64,000 nucleotides of DNA from Acidobacteriota bacterium (lineage in GTDB: Bacteria > Acidobacteriota > Blastocatellia > RBC074), in the NCBI GenBank assembly GCA_018268995.1, contig JAFDVL010000029.1:111756-175755 (forward strand). The letters are read 5' to 3'. A model generated the notes under the pieces. It was not told the origin of the DNA and made no database searches. It worked only from the letters and a program-made list of their open reading frames with translations. Made by a program: the position numbers and the translations under genes. Each line of letters begins with the position of its first letter. Within the stretch, counting starts at the first letter, position 1. Below are positions 18,793-29,400 of the stretch, in pieces.

Positions 18793-19416
18793 ATGCAGTA
18801 CAGTTGGAATCACTTACACCTGCCAGAACCGATACCACAACCCTCAATCATTCCAGATCGCGATCTTGCTGCTTGCGTGTTGGATGGCAATGAAAATGCG
18901 TTCGCCGAACTGCATACCCGCTATCAAAAAGTTGTGGTGCATATCGTACGGCGTTACTTTCAGCGCGGCGACGAAGTAGAAGAAATGGTGCAGCTTATTT
19001 TCATTAAAGTCTGGGCGGGCATTCACCATTTTCGCGGCGAATACACGCAATCTTTCGCCGTCTGGATCGTGCGCGTCGCAACGAATTCCTGCTACGATGA
19101 ATTGCGACGGCGACAGCGCAACAAGGAATACACCATCAGCCAGCTCAGCGAAGATGAAAATTCAAGGCTGTACGACCTGCGCTCGGTCTTTGCCACAGAG
19201 AACCAAATTGAAGCAACAACTATTGTGCGAGATCTGTTGCAAAAGCTATTGACGGGCTTGGAGCCGCGTGACCGTCAGATTTTCGTCATGCTCAAAGCAG
19301 AGAATCAGTCCATTGCTGAAATTGCCGCCGTCACTGGTTGGTCAGAAGCAAAAATCAAAATGCGAATTCGCCGCAGCCGCTTTCTTCTGCAACGACGTTC
19401 CCGAAAATTGATCTGA
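18793..19416 (+). CDS. ECF-type RNA polymerase sigma factor
   Basis: 207 residues from the ATG at 18793, preceded by GGAG. Region 2 (about 25-95) includes AFAELHTRYQKVVVHIVRRY and the helix ending VWIVRVATNSCYDELRRRQR. Region 4 (about 145-205) contains LEPRDRQIFVMLKAENQSIA and the recognition helix SEAKIKMRIRRSR. The family recruits RNA polymerase to stress- or envelope-related promoters. The gene lies 22 bases after the response regulator, suggesting a two-gene regulatory operon. No anti-sigma factor gene is adjacent, which is typical of ECF groups controlled in other ways. Confidence 0.92.
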   Translation: MQYSWNHLHLPEPIPQPSIIPDRDLAACVLDGNENAFAELHTRYQKVVVHIVRRYFQRGDEVEEMVQLIFIKVWAGIHHFRGEYTQSFAVWIVRVATNSCYDELRRRQRNKEYTISQLSEDENSRLYDLRSVFATENQIEATTIVRDLLQKLLTGLEPRDRQIFVMLKAENQSIAEIAAVTGWSEAKIKMRIRRSRFLLQRRSRKLI

Positions 19417-19459
19417 TTGGATCGCAAACGGGACGTTAGCTGCGCTTCTTACGACTCTC

Positions 19460-22400
19460 TTACCTTTCCCTAACTTGCCTGATTTGCGGTGTTGCTCGAT
19501 TGGTTGCGGTTCGCGTTCGTGATGGCGACGCTTGCAACTCTTCACTTACCTTCTCTTGAAATGCAATGGTCACGCCTGCCTGACTGGTGACGGTTGTGCC
19601 ATTGATCGAAGCCGTCACCGTAATTTGTTTTTCCAATCCACCAATGGTTTCTGCCAGTGAAAGCGGCAGGGAAACTTCGATGCGGTCTACGCCCGGCAAT
19701 CCCGGCTCGGCTCCGGCAAAGACAAGCGGTAATTCCGTTGCGTCAAACGTGACTTTCACGCCGGAGGCATAACGCCAGCCCGTTCCGGTCAGCATCAGTG
19801 TTCGCTGTTCATTTTCGTCTGCGATTGCGCAGGCAGGCGCGGAGTATTGAATGGTTCCATTGCTTAATGTCAGCCCGCATTTCGCCGCTGCTTTGCCATC
19901 ACCATCTTCGGTTTCAGTGAATAATCCCGGCGCGGCTTCCTGCACATTGACGCGGGTATTGAAGACTTTCGTGCCGTTGGTGACTTGCACTAACACTCCA
20001 TCTGCGGCTTCGATGTTGGCAGGGAGGACGAACTTCACGGTTTCCGGCGCGACCGACAAAATTCGAGCCGTTACGCCTGCCACCTTCACGCGAATTCCAG
20101 CAAGCTCCAGCGGCGGCGCGATGTTCGATGCGGTGATTGTTTGATCGGTGAAGACATCCGTTTCGTCATCATCATTCTGAATCAATGCCAATGCAATTGA
20201 ACCGCGCGCGACGGGGCCGCTTTCCTGGCTGGCAGCATTGATGACGGAAACATCTTCTTCAAACGTCGAAAACGAAGTCGTGATTTCGTCCTGACTGGTG
20301 ACGGCTTCGGAATTGCTGGTGAGCAGCACTTTCGTATCTACTTTCACGCGATTCGCCAAATCAGCATCGAGTGTGACAACCAGTTGATCCAAGCCTTGTA
20401 CCTCCTTGCCGTCGTCATCCACATATCGCCCCGCCGAATTGGGAACGACTTCGATTTCATCCTCTTCGCCATTTTCCAAAGCAAACCGAAATCGCACGCG
20501 CAAATCTGCCCCGTAGCGCCAGCCCGTGCCATACAACACCAGTGAATTCGGCGCTCCGTCGTAGCCCGTTGCACATGGCATCGCGGTGTACAGCATTTCC
20601 TTGCCGTCATCTGACGCGCGCATGCAATTCGCTCTGGCATCGCCTTTCCCATTGCTGTTGATTGCAAAAATGCCCGGCGCGGCATCACGAACGTTGACAG
20701 TTCCTTTGGAAATAATGCCGTTGTTATTGATCAAGAACGCAACGTCATCATCTGCCGCAATGCCTGTCGGAAAGACAAAATTAATTTGATTGGGATTGAT
20801 CGAAATGATGCGACCGGCAATGCCTGACAGCGAATCACCAACAGTGATGCTGACGCCATTTAATTCAAACGGATAGTTGTCGGTTTCACCGGATTCCCCT
20901 GGCGTTGTTGCCAACTCTCCGCCAAACGCCGTCACGATGGAACCACGTGCCACGGCGGTACTATCAAAGCTTGCGGCATTGGCCAACACCGCTGCCTGTC
21001 CGGTTTCGCGCACGATAGAACGCAGCACAGCCTGAAACACTTCGGCGGTCGTATTGAATCTGGTAGCCAGCAAATTGCCGTTATTGGAAAAGGCGATCAA
21101 GGTTCCGCTGTCACTGACGAACGGCGCGAGCAGGATTTGCCGTTGATCTGAAGTGACATCGGAAAGTTCTGTCTGCGTCACCAGCGAAAACTTTGGATTC
21201 GCAGGCGTCGAAGCGCCAATGTCGTAGCGATAAACTTCGCGGCTGTTGTTGAAGTTTCCTGCTGCGTCGTTAACGACAGGCAGGTTCAATTTGGAACTAA
21301 ACGTGACAAACGTGCCTGCGCCATTCAAGCCCGGAAAATAGTTGTAATCGCTCAAATCCTTTTTGCCGACATCCTGCGTGGTGATTTGCGTAAAAGTTTT
21401 CGAGTTCGCGTTATACAAAAACACATCGCGTATTTTCTGACCCGTTTTGACTGGTGCCGTGCCGCCCGTAGATTCAAAGACAAGCAACGAACCATCATCG
21501 CTCAAATGCTTGGAGAAGCGGCTCAACACATTGACCGCGCCGTCTTCCGGTACTTCAGCTTGCGCGGTCGTGTTCGTTACCTGCGTCACTTGATTGATCG
21601 GATCACCGACTTTGTACAAAAAGATTTCGCCGTTCAAATCCGCATTGTTGACCGTTGCCGTACCGCTGAAATTGAAGCCCGAAAGAAATGCGACGGTTTT
21701 GCCATCACCGCTAATGAACGGATTGGCAAGGAAGCCTTTTACTTCAAAATCGAGAATACCTTCGTCCACGCGTTTGTGCGTCACTTGCGTGAACTTTTTG
21801 GTATTCACTTCATACAAATAAATCTGCGCAATGTGGTCTTCGTTTTGCGCCGTGAAAATTTGCACGCCGCGCGATTTGAAAAAGCGCCGCGTCGAAACAA
21901 ACACAATCACTGAACCATCGTAGTTAATCGAAGGCGTATTGTTATCGAAGCTGTCTTTGATGCCATCCGTTTCAAACAGCCGCCGCATCGTCACAACCGT
22001 CGAAGCACGCGGCAGCGTCGCCAAATACAACTCTACATTGCCATCAGGATTCGGAATATCAGTCAGCAATCCGCTGCTGGAAGCAAATACAATGCGCGTG
22101 CCATCGCCGCTGATGGTCGGAACTGCATTGAGGGGAGTGAACGATGCAGGTTCGCAACCGCCGGGACAATTGCTGCTTTGCAAAACCGCGCCGCCACCAG
22201 ACCCGGCGGAACCCGCCTGGCTCGCAGTTTTTGTGATTTGAATGATCTTGCGCAGGTCGGCGTCATAGACAAAGATTTCGTTATTCCCATCTTTGTTTTC
22301 GCCTGTGTAATCGTTCGATGATTCAAACACAATGCGCTTGCCATCATTGCTTGCTCCACGTACAAAAGCGCCGTTGGAACTTGCTGTATCCGTGACAGGA

Positions 22401-22501
22401 ATGATGGAAATTTGTTGGGCATATCCAACCTGCGGTTTGCTGAATGAGAACAAGATCAGACTGGCAAATGCCAAATGAAAAAAGCACTTCGATAAATTCA
22501 T
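19460..22501 (-). CDS. Secreted beta-propeller protein with two TIGR03437-like domains
   Basis: 1013 residues from the ATG at 22501, which has GAAGGA upstream; a longer frame to 22780 runs through the palindrome and is rejected. A signal peptide (MNLSKCFFHLAFASLILFSF) precedes a PD40/TolB-like propeller of repeated ISGDGTRIVFASSSG / INYDGSVIVFVS blades (about 35-480). Two related modules follow, each opening with a NAAS motif (VLANAASFDSTAVARGSIV and SVINAASQESGPVARGSIA) and containing a RIISINPNQINFVFP-type core, as in acidobacterial TIGR03437 domains. It is probably a cell-surface or secreted binding protein; no catalytic site is visible. Confidence 0.85.
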   Translation of the reverse strand: MNLSKCFFHLAFASLILFSFSKPQVGYAQQISIIPVTDTASSNGAFVRGASNDGKRIVFESSNDYTGENKDGNNEIFVYDADLRKIIQITKTASQAGSAGSGGGAVLQSSNCPGGCEPASFTPLNAVPTISGDGTRIVFASSSGLLTDIPNPDGNVELYLATLPRASTVVTMRRLFETDGIKDSFDNNTPSINYDGSVIVFVSTRRFFKSRGVQIFTAQNEDHIAQIYLYEVNTKKFTQVTHKRVDEGILDFEVKGFLANPFISGDGKTVAFLSGFNFSGTATVNNADLNGEIFLYKVGDPINQVTQVTNTTAQAEVPEDGAVNVLSRFSKHLSDDGSLLVFESTGGTAPVKTGQKIRDVFLYNANSKTFTQITTQDVGKKDLSDYNYFPGLNGAGTFVTFSSKLNLPVVNDAAGNFNNSREVYRYDIGASTPANPKFSLVTQTELSDVTSDQRQILLAPFVSDSGTLIAFSNNGNLLATRFNTTAEVFQAVLRSIVRETGQAAVLANAASFDSTAVARGSIVTAFGGELATTPGESGETDNYPFELNGVSITVGDSLSGIAGRIISINPNQINFVFPTGIAADDDVAFLINNNGIISKGTVNVRDAAPGIFAINSNGKGDARANCMRASDDGKEMLYTAMPCATGYDGAPNSLVLYGTGWRYGADLRVRFRFALENGEEDEIEVVPNSAGRYVDDDGKEVQGLDQLVVTLDADLANRVKVDTKVLLTSNSEAVTSQDEITTSFSTFEEDVSVINAASQESGPVARGSIALALIQNDDDETDVFTDQTITASNIAPPLELAGIRVKVAGVTARILSVAPETVKFVLPANIEAADGVLVQVTNGTKVFNTRVNVQEAAPGLFTETEDGDGKAAAKCGLTLSNGTIQYSAPACAIADENEQRTLMLTGTGWRYASGVKVTFDATELPLVFAGAEPGLPGVDRIEVSLPLSLAETIGGLEKQITVTASINGTTVTSQAGVTIAFQEKVSEELQASPSRTRTATNRATPQIRQVRER

Positions 22502-22923
22502 GAAATTCCTTCTCGCTGCTTCAATAATTTGAGGAAAAAGAACTTCCGAATAAAGCTCCAACAGAGCGAAATACAATAGCCCAGGGTGTAGCCCTGGGTG
22601 AGAGAGGCTTGATCCTTTATCCCATTTGCACCCAGGGTTCCACCCTGGGCTATTTTCTTGCCACCCCTTCGGGGTTCGATTCGGAAAATTCTCTCCCTGA
22701 TTTTTTAATGCAGGACCGCAGTCTCTGCTCAGCCTCATAAGGCGCTCGACCGCGCTTTTCGGTTGGTAATGAATTGTCAATTTTTCTTTACAATTCTTAA
22801 CAATCCGATTTCGTAGTTGCGACGCCTTAAGCAGGTAGAAATTGTCTTTTTATGCAAAGCGGTCGAAGTGTGTTTACCGAAAGGAAAGCGCACGCAGTTT
22901 GAGCAATACAAGAGGAATTCAGC
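22502..22923. other. Divergent promoter region, about 420 bases, holding one palindrome
   Basis: Separates the propeller gene (minus) from TonB receptor 2 (plus). It holds the palindrome at 22576-22655; the remainder is AT-rich near 22770-22810 with no assignable promoter pair. Confidence 0.45.
22576..22655. repeat. Palindromic repeat with nested GCCCAGGGT hairpins
   Basis: Outer arms AATAGCCCAGGGT and ACCCTGGGCTATT pair over 80 bases. Each half is also a hairpin by itself (CCCAGGG-tgtag-CCCTGGG on the left), giving a double-hairpin or cruciform layout. It lies in the upstream gap of two divergent genes. Confidence 0.85.
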
Positions 22924-25900
22924 ATGTTTTTACCCAACCCAAGCCGTTCGTTTTTCTTTCGCCCCGAAATGCAAAAATCGTTAGCAATCCTGATTTTATT
23001 AGTCACCTTCGCCATCACGTCACTGGCGCAAACCGAAACCGGACAGATTACTGGAACCGTGACAGACGCTGCCGGAGCTGCTCTGGCGGGCGCAACCGTG
23101 GTGGTGAAATCTGTGGAAACCGCGAGCGAGCGCAAGTCCTCCACGAACAGCGACGGGATTTATGTGCTGCCGAATTTGCAGCCCGGTTTATATGAAGTGA
23201 AAGTGCTGGCTACAGGCTTCGCCGCGAAAACGCAGCGATTGCAGGTGACAGTTGGCTCGCGCAATTTTCTCAATTTGATTTTGATCGCAGGCGCAACCTC
23301 CGATCCAAAACAAGCAACGGAAAATGCTGATGTTGTGGTGGATATAACTTCACAAAACGTTTCGACCGTCATTTCAGAAAAGCTGATTCGTGATTTGCCC
23401 ACCTTGACGCGTGACCCGTATGACCTTGTCGCCTTGTCGGGCAACGTCTCGCCGGGCGATCCGACGGGGCGTGGTGTCGGGTTGGCGATCAATGGGCAGC
23501 GCGCGGCGAGCATCAATTTTCTGCAAGATGGTGCGGTCAACAACAATCAGTTTTCGGCGCAAATCGGACAACGTGTGCCGCTGGAATCGGTACAGGAACT
23601 TCGTGTGATTTCCGGCGGGCTTTCGGCGGAATATGGACGCGCTTCTGGTGGTGTCGTCAATGTCGTCACGAAATCGGGCACAAGCCAGTTTCGCGGCACT
23701 GCGTACGGCTTCAATCGTGTCTCGGCATTGTCCTCGAACAGCTTCGACAACAATGCGAAAGGCTTGGACAAAGGCGTGTTCACTCGCAATCAATACGGCT
23801 ATTCCATCGGCGGCCCGGCGATTGCGGAAAAATTGTTTTTCTTCAATAGCACTGAGTGGACAAAGGCACGCAGCAGTACGCCGGTTATTAGCATCGTGCC
23901 TTCGTCAGAGCTGATTGCGGCTTCGGCGGAAACAACACGCAATTACTTCGGGCAGTTTGGCTTGGCCAGTTCTTTACCCGCCAACAACGACGACAACAAA
24001 GACAAGCTGTATACCAAAGCGGAAATCGCCAGCCTGTTTCCGATTATCAAAGGCGGCGCGTTCGATAAGATCAAATCCGATACCGTGGTGTTTGGGCAAG
24101 TCGTCAACAATCGCCCGACCGATGCAGGCGGCGGCAATCCGCAAAATGCGCTGCAATCTGTCGTGCGGATGGATTACAACTTCAGCAACAAAGAAACGGT
24201 TGCGCTACGACTCGGCACAGATCGCCAGAATTTGTTCGATGGCACGAACAGCTTCAATCCCTACGGCGGCTTCAATACAGGCACGCGGCTGCAAAACGAC
24301 AACCTTTCGATTTCACTGACGCAGGCGCATTCCCCCCGATTGATTACGCAAACACGGCTAGCCGTAAATCGGCTGCGCTTCGATCAACCGCTGGGCGAAG
24401 TGGGATCGGTGCCGGGGCTGTATTTTTACGGCAACACGACGCCGACGATTGATGGCTATGATTTCGCGTTGCCCGGCTATTCGACCCAAGGCAGCATCGC
24501 ATTGCCGTTTGGCGGGCCGCAGAACGTTTATCAGGCGTATCAGGACGGAACCTATCTGTGGGGCAAACACGAGTTTCGTTTTGGTGGCCTGTACAGCTAC
24601 ACGCAGGACAATCGCACCTACGGCGCGTATCAAAACTCAGCGCAGGTGCTGGGCACGACATTTGGACAGGCGCTGGATAATCTGGTCAAAGGCAAGCTTT
24701 ACAGCTTCACGGGCGCAATTGATCCGCGCGGCAAGTTCCCCGGCGATACGTTGCAACTGCCTGCTGAAGCACCGAATTTCACGCGCAGCAATCGTTATCA
24801 CGAAGCCGCCGCATACCTGAATGACGCGTGGCGCATTCGGCGTAATGTCACACTGAATTTAGGCGTGCGCTATGAATTCTTCAGCGTGCCGCGCAATCGG
24901 AATCAAAGCCTCGACAGCAATTTTTATTTTGGCACGGGCGCGAATCTGTATGAGCAAATTCGCAACGGCAAAGTGGAGTTGACTTCGAGCAATGCGACGA
25001 AAGGCTTTTACAAATCCGACCTGAACAATTATGCGCCGCGCGTCGGCTTTGCGTGGGATGTGTTCGGCGATGGCAAGACGAGTGTGCGTGGCGGGTACGG
25101 TGTCGCGTTTGATCGCGTGTTTGATAATTCTTTTGCCAGCATTCTGCAAAATCCGCCGAACTATGCCGAAGTCGCATTGATTGCTGGAACCAATATTTCC
25201 GGCATCAACATCACCGACAGCAACACCGGGCCATTTGATGAAACCGGAACGCTGAAGATACCGCAGTCGAACCTCACTGCAATTGATCCGAACCTAAAGA
25301 CGGCATCCGCGCGCTTCTGGAATCTCTCGCTGCAACGCGAAGTCGCACGCAATTTGGTCGTGTCTGTGGATTATTCAGCGTCAGAAGGAAAAGACCTGTA
25401 CGCCGTCTCCAATTTCAATCGCATCGGTTCTGGCAATGTCTATTTGAAAGACACCTGCACCACCGGGAATTGCACTGCGCGGCTGAACACACAATATGCC
25501 GACATCAATGTTTTGACGAATCAGGGCAACTCGTCCTATCACGGCGTGACAGTTGGCGTGGACAGCCGCAACTTCCTGACGCGTGGTTTGCTTTTCAATG
25601 CGCGTTATACGTGGGCAACGGCGAAAGATAATCTCAGTTCGACGCTCAGCGAAGGCCTGAACAATTTCAATCTCGGCTTCCTCGATCCCTTCAACCCGAA
25701 CCTCGACAAAGGCTATGCCGATTACGACATTCGCCATCGCCTGGTCGTCAGCGGCGTGTGGGACATTCCGTACAAACCGAACTTTACGCCCTCGACGTTG
25801 ACGGGATATGCGTACAAGCATCTGCTCAGCGGAGTGAGTCTGTCGGGAATTTTGTCAGCCCAAACTGGCACGCCGTTCAGCGTCTATGATTGTACGAAGT

Positions 25901-26316
25901 CCGTGAATAACGTTTGTATGCGTGCGGTCGGGACGGCTTCTGCCAGCGGCTCAGACAATCCTACAGCGCTCGGTTCAGCAAATCGTTTTGAATACATCAG
26001 CCTCAGCGGATTGACCGCAGGCAGCTATGTCAATTCTGTTACCGGAACTTCGATCTTTGGCGCGTTTCCCGCGAATATGACGGAGCGCAACAGCTTTCGT
26101 GGCCCCGGTTATTGGAATCTGGATGTCGCGCTTTTCAAGACGATTCGCGTCAGAGAATGGGGCACGCTGCAATTGCGCGCCGAAGCCTACAACGTCTTCA
26201 ATCACGCGAATCTGTTTGTGATCGGCAACCAAACCGACATCAGCCGCTTTAGTTATGTGCCGGCGCAACGCAGCGGGCGGCGCAACATTCAATTCGCCAT
26301 TCGATTCATTTTCTAA
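22924..26316 (+). CDS. Oar-type TonB-dependent outer-membrane receptor 2
   Basis: 1130 residues. GAGG lies at good spacing before the ATG at 22924; an internal ATG (22969) would still give a signal peptide (MQKSLAILILLVTFAITSLA). After cleavage near AQT comes a carboxypeptidase-regulatory-like domain (GQITGTVTDAAGAALAGATV), then a plug with GVGLAINGQRAASINFLQDG and GRASGGVVNVVTKSG, then a beta-barrel ending IQFAIRFIF. It is a paralogue of the receptor at 10872 but clearly diverged. The gene is followed by a nested palindrome and then a secreted subtilase, which may be functionally linked (extracellular protein digestion and peptide uptake), although this is inference. Confidence 0.93.
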   Translation: MFLPNPSRSFFFRPEMQKSLAILILLVTFAITSLAQTETGQITGTVTDAAGAALAGATVVVKSVETASERKSSTNSDGIYVLPNLQPGLYEVKVLATGFAAKTQRLQVTVGSRNFLNLILIAGATSDPKQATENADVVVDITSQNVSTVISEKLIRDLPTLTRDPYDLVALSGNVSPGDPTGRGVGLAINGQRAASINFLQDGAVNNNQFSAQIGQRVPLESVQELRVISGGLSAEYGRASGGVVNVVTKSGTSQFRGTAYGFNRVSALSSNSFDNNAKGLDKGVFTRNQYGYSIGGPAIAEKLFFFNSTEWTKARSSTPVISIVPSSELIAASAETTRNYFGQFGLASSLPANNDDNKDKLYTKAEIASLFPIIKGGAFDKIKSDTVVFGQVVNNRPTDAGGGNPQNALQSVVRMDYNFSNKETVALRLGTDRQNLFDGTNSFNPYGGFNTGTRLQNDNLSISLTQAHSPRLITQTRLAVNRLRFDQPLGEVGSVPGLYFYGNTTPTIDGYDFALPGYSTQGSIALPFGGPQNVYQAYQDGTYLWGKHEFRFGGLYSYTQDNRTYGAYQNSAQVLGTTFGQALDNLVKGKLYSFTGAIDPRGKFPGDTLQLPAEAPNFTRSNRYHEAAAYLNDAWRIRRNVTLNLGVRYEFFSVPRNRNQSLDSNFYFGTGANLYEQIRNGKVELTSSNATKGFYKSDLNNYAPRVGFAWDVFGDGKTSVRGGYGVAFDRVFDNSFASILQNPPNYAEVALIAGTNISGINITDSNTGPFDETGTLKIPQSNLTAIDPNLKTASARFWNLSLQREVARNLVVSVDYSASEGKDLYAVSNFNRIGSGNVYLKDTCTTGNCTARLNTQYADINVLTNQGNSSYHGVTVGVDSRNFLTRGLLFNARYTWATAKDNLSSTLSEGLNNFNLGFLDPFNPNLDKGYADYDIRHRLVVSGVWDIPYKPNFTPSTLTGYAYKHLLSGVSLSGILSAQTGTPFSVYDCTKSVNNVCMRAVGTASASGSDNPTALGSANRFEYISLSGLTAGSYVNSVTGTSIFGAFPANMTERNSFRGPGYWNLDVALFKTIRVREWGTLQLRAEAYNVFNHANLFVIGNQTDISRFSYVPAQRSGRRNIQFAIRFIF

Positions 26317-26326
26317 TCAGTTGATA

Positions 26327-26459
26327 AACCACGGAGAGTACAGAGAACACGGGGTTTTTAAGACAGGATTACAGGATGTACAAGATTGCTTTCGATTGAT
26401 CCTGTCAATCTTGTCAATCCTGTCTATTTTCTCCGTGTGCTCTGTGCCCTCCGTGGTTC
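26327..26459. repeat. Nested palindromic repeat (ACCACGGAG type)
   Basis: Outer arms AACCACGGAGAGTACAGAGA (26327 on) and TCTGTGCCCTCCGTGGTT pair imperfectly. An inner pair (AGACAGGATT... AAGATT against AATCTTGTCAATCCTGTCT) lies inside. The element fills almost the entire gap between TonB receptor 2 and the subtilase gene. Confidence 0.85.
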
Positions 26460-26480
26460 TCCTCTCTTGGAGCATTTTCA

Positions 26481-29400
26481 GTGAGTATTTATCGCCTCGG
26501 AATTTTACTTTTATTGATATTTCTCATCGTCTTTGCGGTGACAGGCACAAATCGTGGCAGCGCGAAACAAAGCCAAAATAACGACGATCCATCAGGTTCC
26601 ATTCGTCGCAGCAAAGAGCTTGCCGCATTGCGTCAGGCACTGGAAGCAAGTCAAGGTGACTCTCGATTTTTGCTGACCCGAACCGCCGTGTTTGATCCGC
26701 TGGAAAAAGAACCAAACGCCGTTCGCGTCGGCACAGCAGAACTGAACGTCGTTAATTTGCAGGCCAAAACGCAAAGCCTGAAACAACGCGCCGCCGTTCG
26801 TCAGACTGAGGCGCAACCAACGGACGTTCGCGGCTACTTCATCGTGCAATACAGCCGCGCGATTCCCTCTGCAAAGGCAGACAGTTTGCGCGCGCGTGGT
26901 TTGGAAATCGCGGGCTATTTGCCGAACAACGCGTACATCGTCAAAGCCACTGCCGCCCAAGCCGAACAATTGCAAGCGACCAACGAGGCGCGCTGGATCG
27001 GTGCGTATGGCGCAGGGCTAAAGATTGAGCCGGAATTGGCAGCCGTAGCAAATGAGAGCAATGCAAAAACCGAAAGCGTCAGCGATCCGATAGACATTTC
27101 GTTTCTCACTTTCCGAAATGAAACGGCAGGCGCGCTACGCGAGGTGCTTAATCAATCGCAATTCGCTGGCGAAGCGGTAATCGAAGAACGCAACGACGAC
27201 CGCGTTTGGGGAGTGGTTTCCGTGCTGCCTAATCAATTGCCAACACTTTTGACGGCGCTGGCAAATGTGGAAAGCATCGAATGGATCGAGCAACGACGCG
27301 CGCATCAATTGCACAATGACAACCTTGTGCGCGCTGTGCAAACGGGATACATCAGCAGCGACACGCCACTTTATCGCAACGGATTGACCGGCGCGGGGCA
27401 GGTCTATGGCACGGCGGATTCGGGATTGGATACGGATCATTCGCAATTCAGATTAAGCGGCGATGCGGCAGCGCAAACACTTTCGTACGCGACCACGACA
27501 GCCTCGCTTACCAATGGCTTGTTGCCCTTCAAAATCACAAATCAAAACAACAAAGTGCTGACGTATTACCTGCTCGGCAGCAGCGGTTTTCTGGCGCAAA
27601 AAGACAATCCGAATGGTGGGCAAACGCTTGATCCGACGCGGCAATCCGGCACGCGGTTTCTCAATGCGGCTTCGTATGACGACAGCGCCAAAGGCTATCA
27701 CGGCACATTGACGACCAGCGTTGCCGTTGGACGCAACTATGGTGCAAACGGATCGGGCGCCGTGCCGGGGATTGCGACGCGTTCGAGCGGCGACGGCATC
27801 GCGCCGGATGCGAAGGTTGTGTTTCAGGATGTCGGCCACACAAACGGCCAATTGCCCGGCGTAGATTCGGTCAGTCAGGCGCAGATTCATCAACAGGCCT
27901 ATAGCTCCGGCGTGCGCGTGCATAACAACAGCTACGGCCCCGCGCCGCCTGCGGTTTACGATCAGGACGCGGCAGATGTGGATGAAATGATGTGGCGGCT
28001 GCGCGATTACACGGTTTTCTTTTCTGCCGGAAACAACAGCGCGGGCGATTATCAGGTCACAAATGCCGCCAAGAACAACATCGTTGTTGGTGCGACAGAC
28101 AGCCCCACAGGCAAAGGCAACCTCGAAAATCTGTCGCGTACCAGCAATCACGGCCCGACTTTTGATGGTCGCATCAAACCGGACATCGTCGCGCCCAGCA
28201 CAGTCATCGGCGCGACCGAAAGCACGACCGATCAAAAAGCTTCCAGCTACACGAATTACACTTCCGTCACAGCCAAAGACGCTTCGGTCAATGCGTCTGA
28301 TCCGAACAACAACAGCACGCTGCTGGAAACGGCAGTGAGTGGAACCAGCTTCGCTTCAGCGGCAGCGGCAGGCGGCGCGTTGCTTGTGCGGCAATATTTC
28401 ACCGATGGCTTTTATCCGAGCGGCACAAAAGGCACGGGCGCGTCATTCAACCCGTCAAATGCGTTGATGAAAGCGGTGCTGCTGAATTCCGGGCGCAATC
28501 TGAGCGGGCGTTTCACTGCCAGCAATTCGCCTATCAGCACCAGCGGGCCATTGCCAAACAACGGGCAAGGTTGGGGGTGCGTCGTGTTGGATGATGCGTT
28601 GTTCTTTGCCGGAGATCGCCGTGAGTTGAAAGTTTTAGCAGATATTTGGAATGGAGCAGTTGCGAGCGAGTCGGGTCGCCCCGCGCCGAATGCGGCGATT
28701 ACTACGGGACAGACACATGCCTACCAACTCGCAAACGTGAGCAACGTCGAACCCTTGCGCATTACGCTTGTTTGGGCAGATCCGCGTGCTGCGGTGGGTT
28801 CGATTGTTGCTCTCGTCAATAACCTCAATCTCGAAGTCATCGCGCCCGATGGCACGGTGTATCGCGGCAATGTGAACTTTCAAAATGCGTGGTCACAGGC
28901 GGCGAATGGAGCCAACTTTGATAGTCGCAACCCGGTCGAGGCTGTCTACATTCAATATCCGATTCCTGGCACCTACACCGTCCGCGTCATTGGCGAAAAC
29001 GTGCCGGGCAATGGGCAAACAAACATCACCGCGCAGCCGAACGATCAGAAGATTGACTCCAATCGTCAGGGCTACGCGTTGATTGCAACGGGCAATTTCA
29101 CAGCGGGCGCACAGCCTGTGCTGAACCTCGCCGCGACCAATATCAACGGTGGCGTCAATGCTGATGCGTTCATCAGCAAAAACGAAACCGTCAACGCCAA
29201 TGTCACGATCAACAATCCCAGCACGCTCGCCGCACAAAACGTCAGCGTCAAAGTCGAAGTAGACAGTTCCAGCGAAGTACCCGCGAGTTCCATTCAAATC
29301 AACGGGCAAGCCGCTGGAACCGCCGCGACGATCAATGTCGGTGATGTGGCGGCGAGTGCAGCAAAGAATGCGATCATCCCGCTGACGTTGCTGGACGATG

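Noticed and set aside
27453..28235. 260-codon frame antisense to the subtilase gene
   Set aside because: Opposite the catalytic domain of a clear gene, with no recognisable domain.
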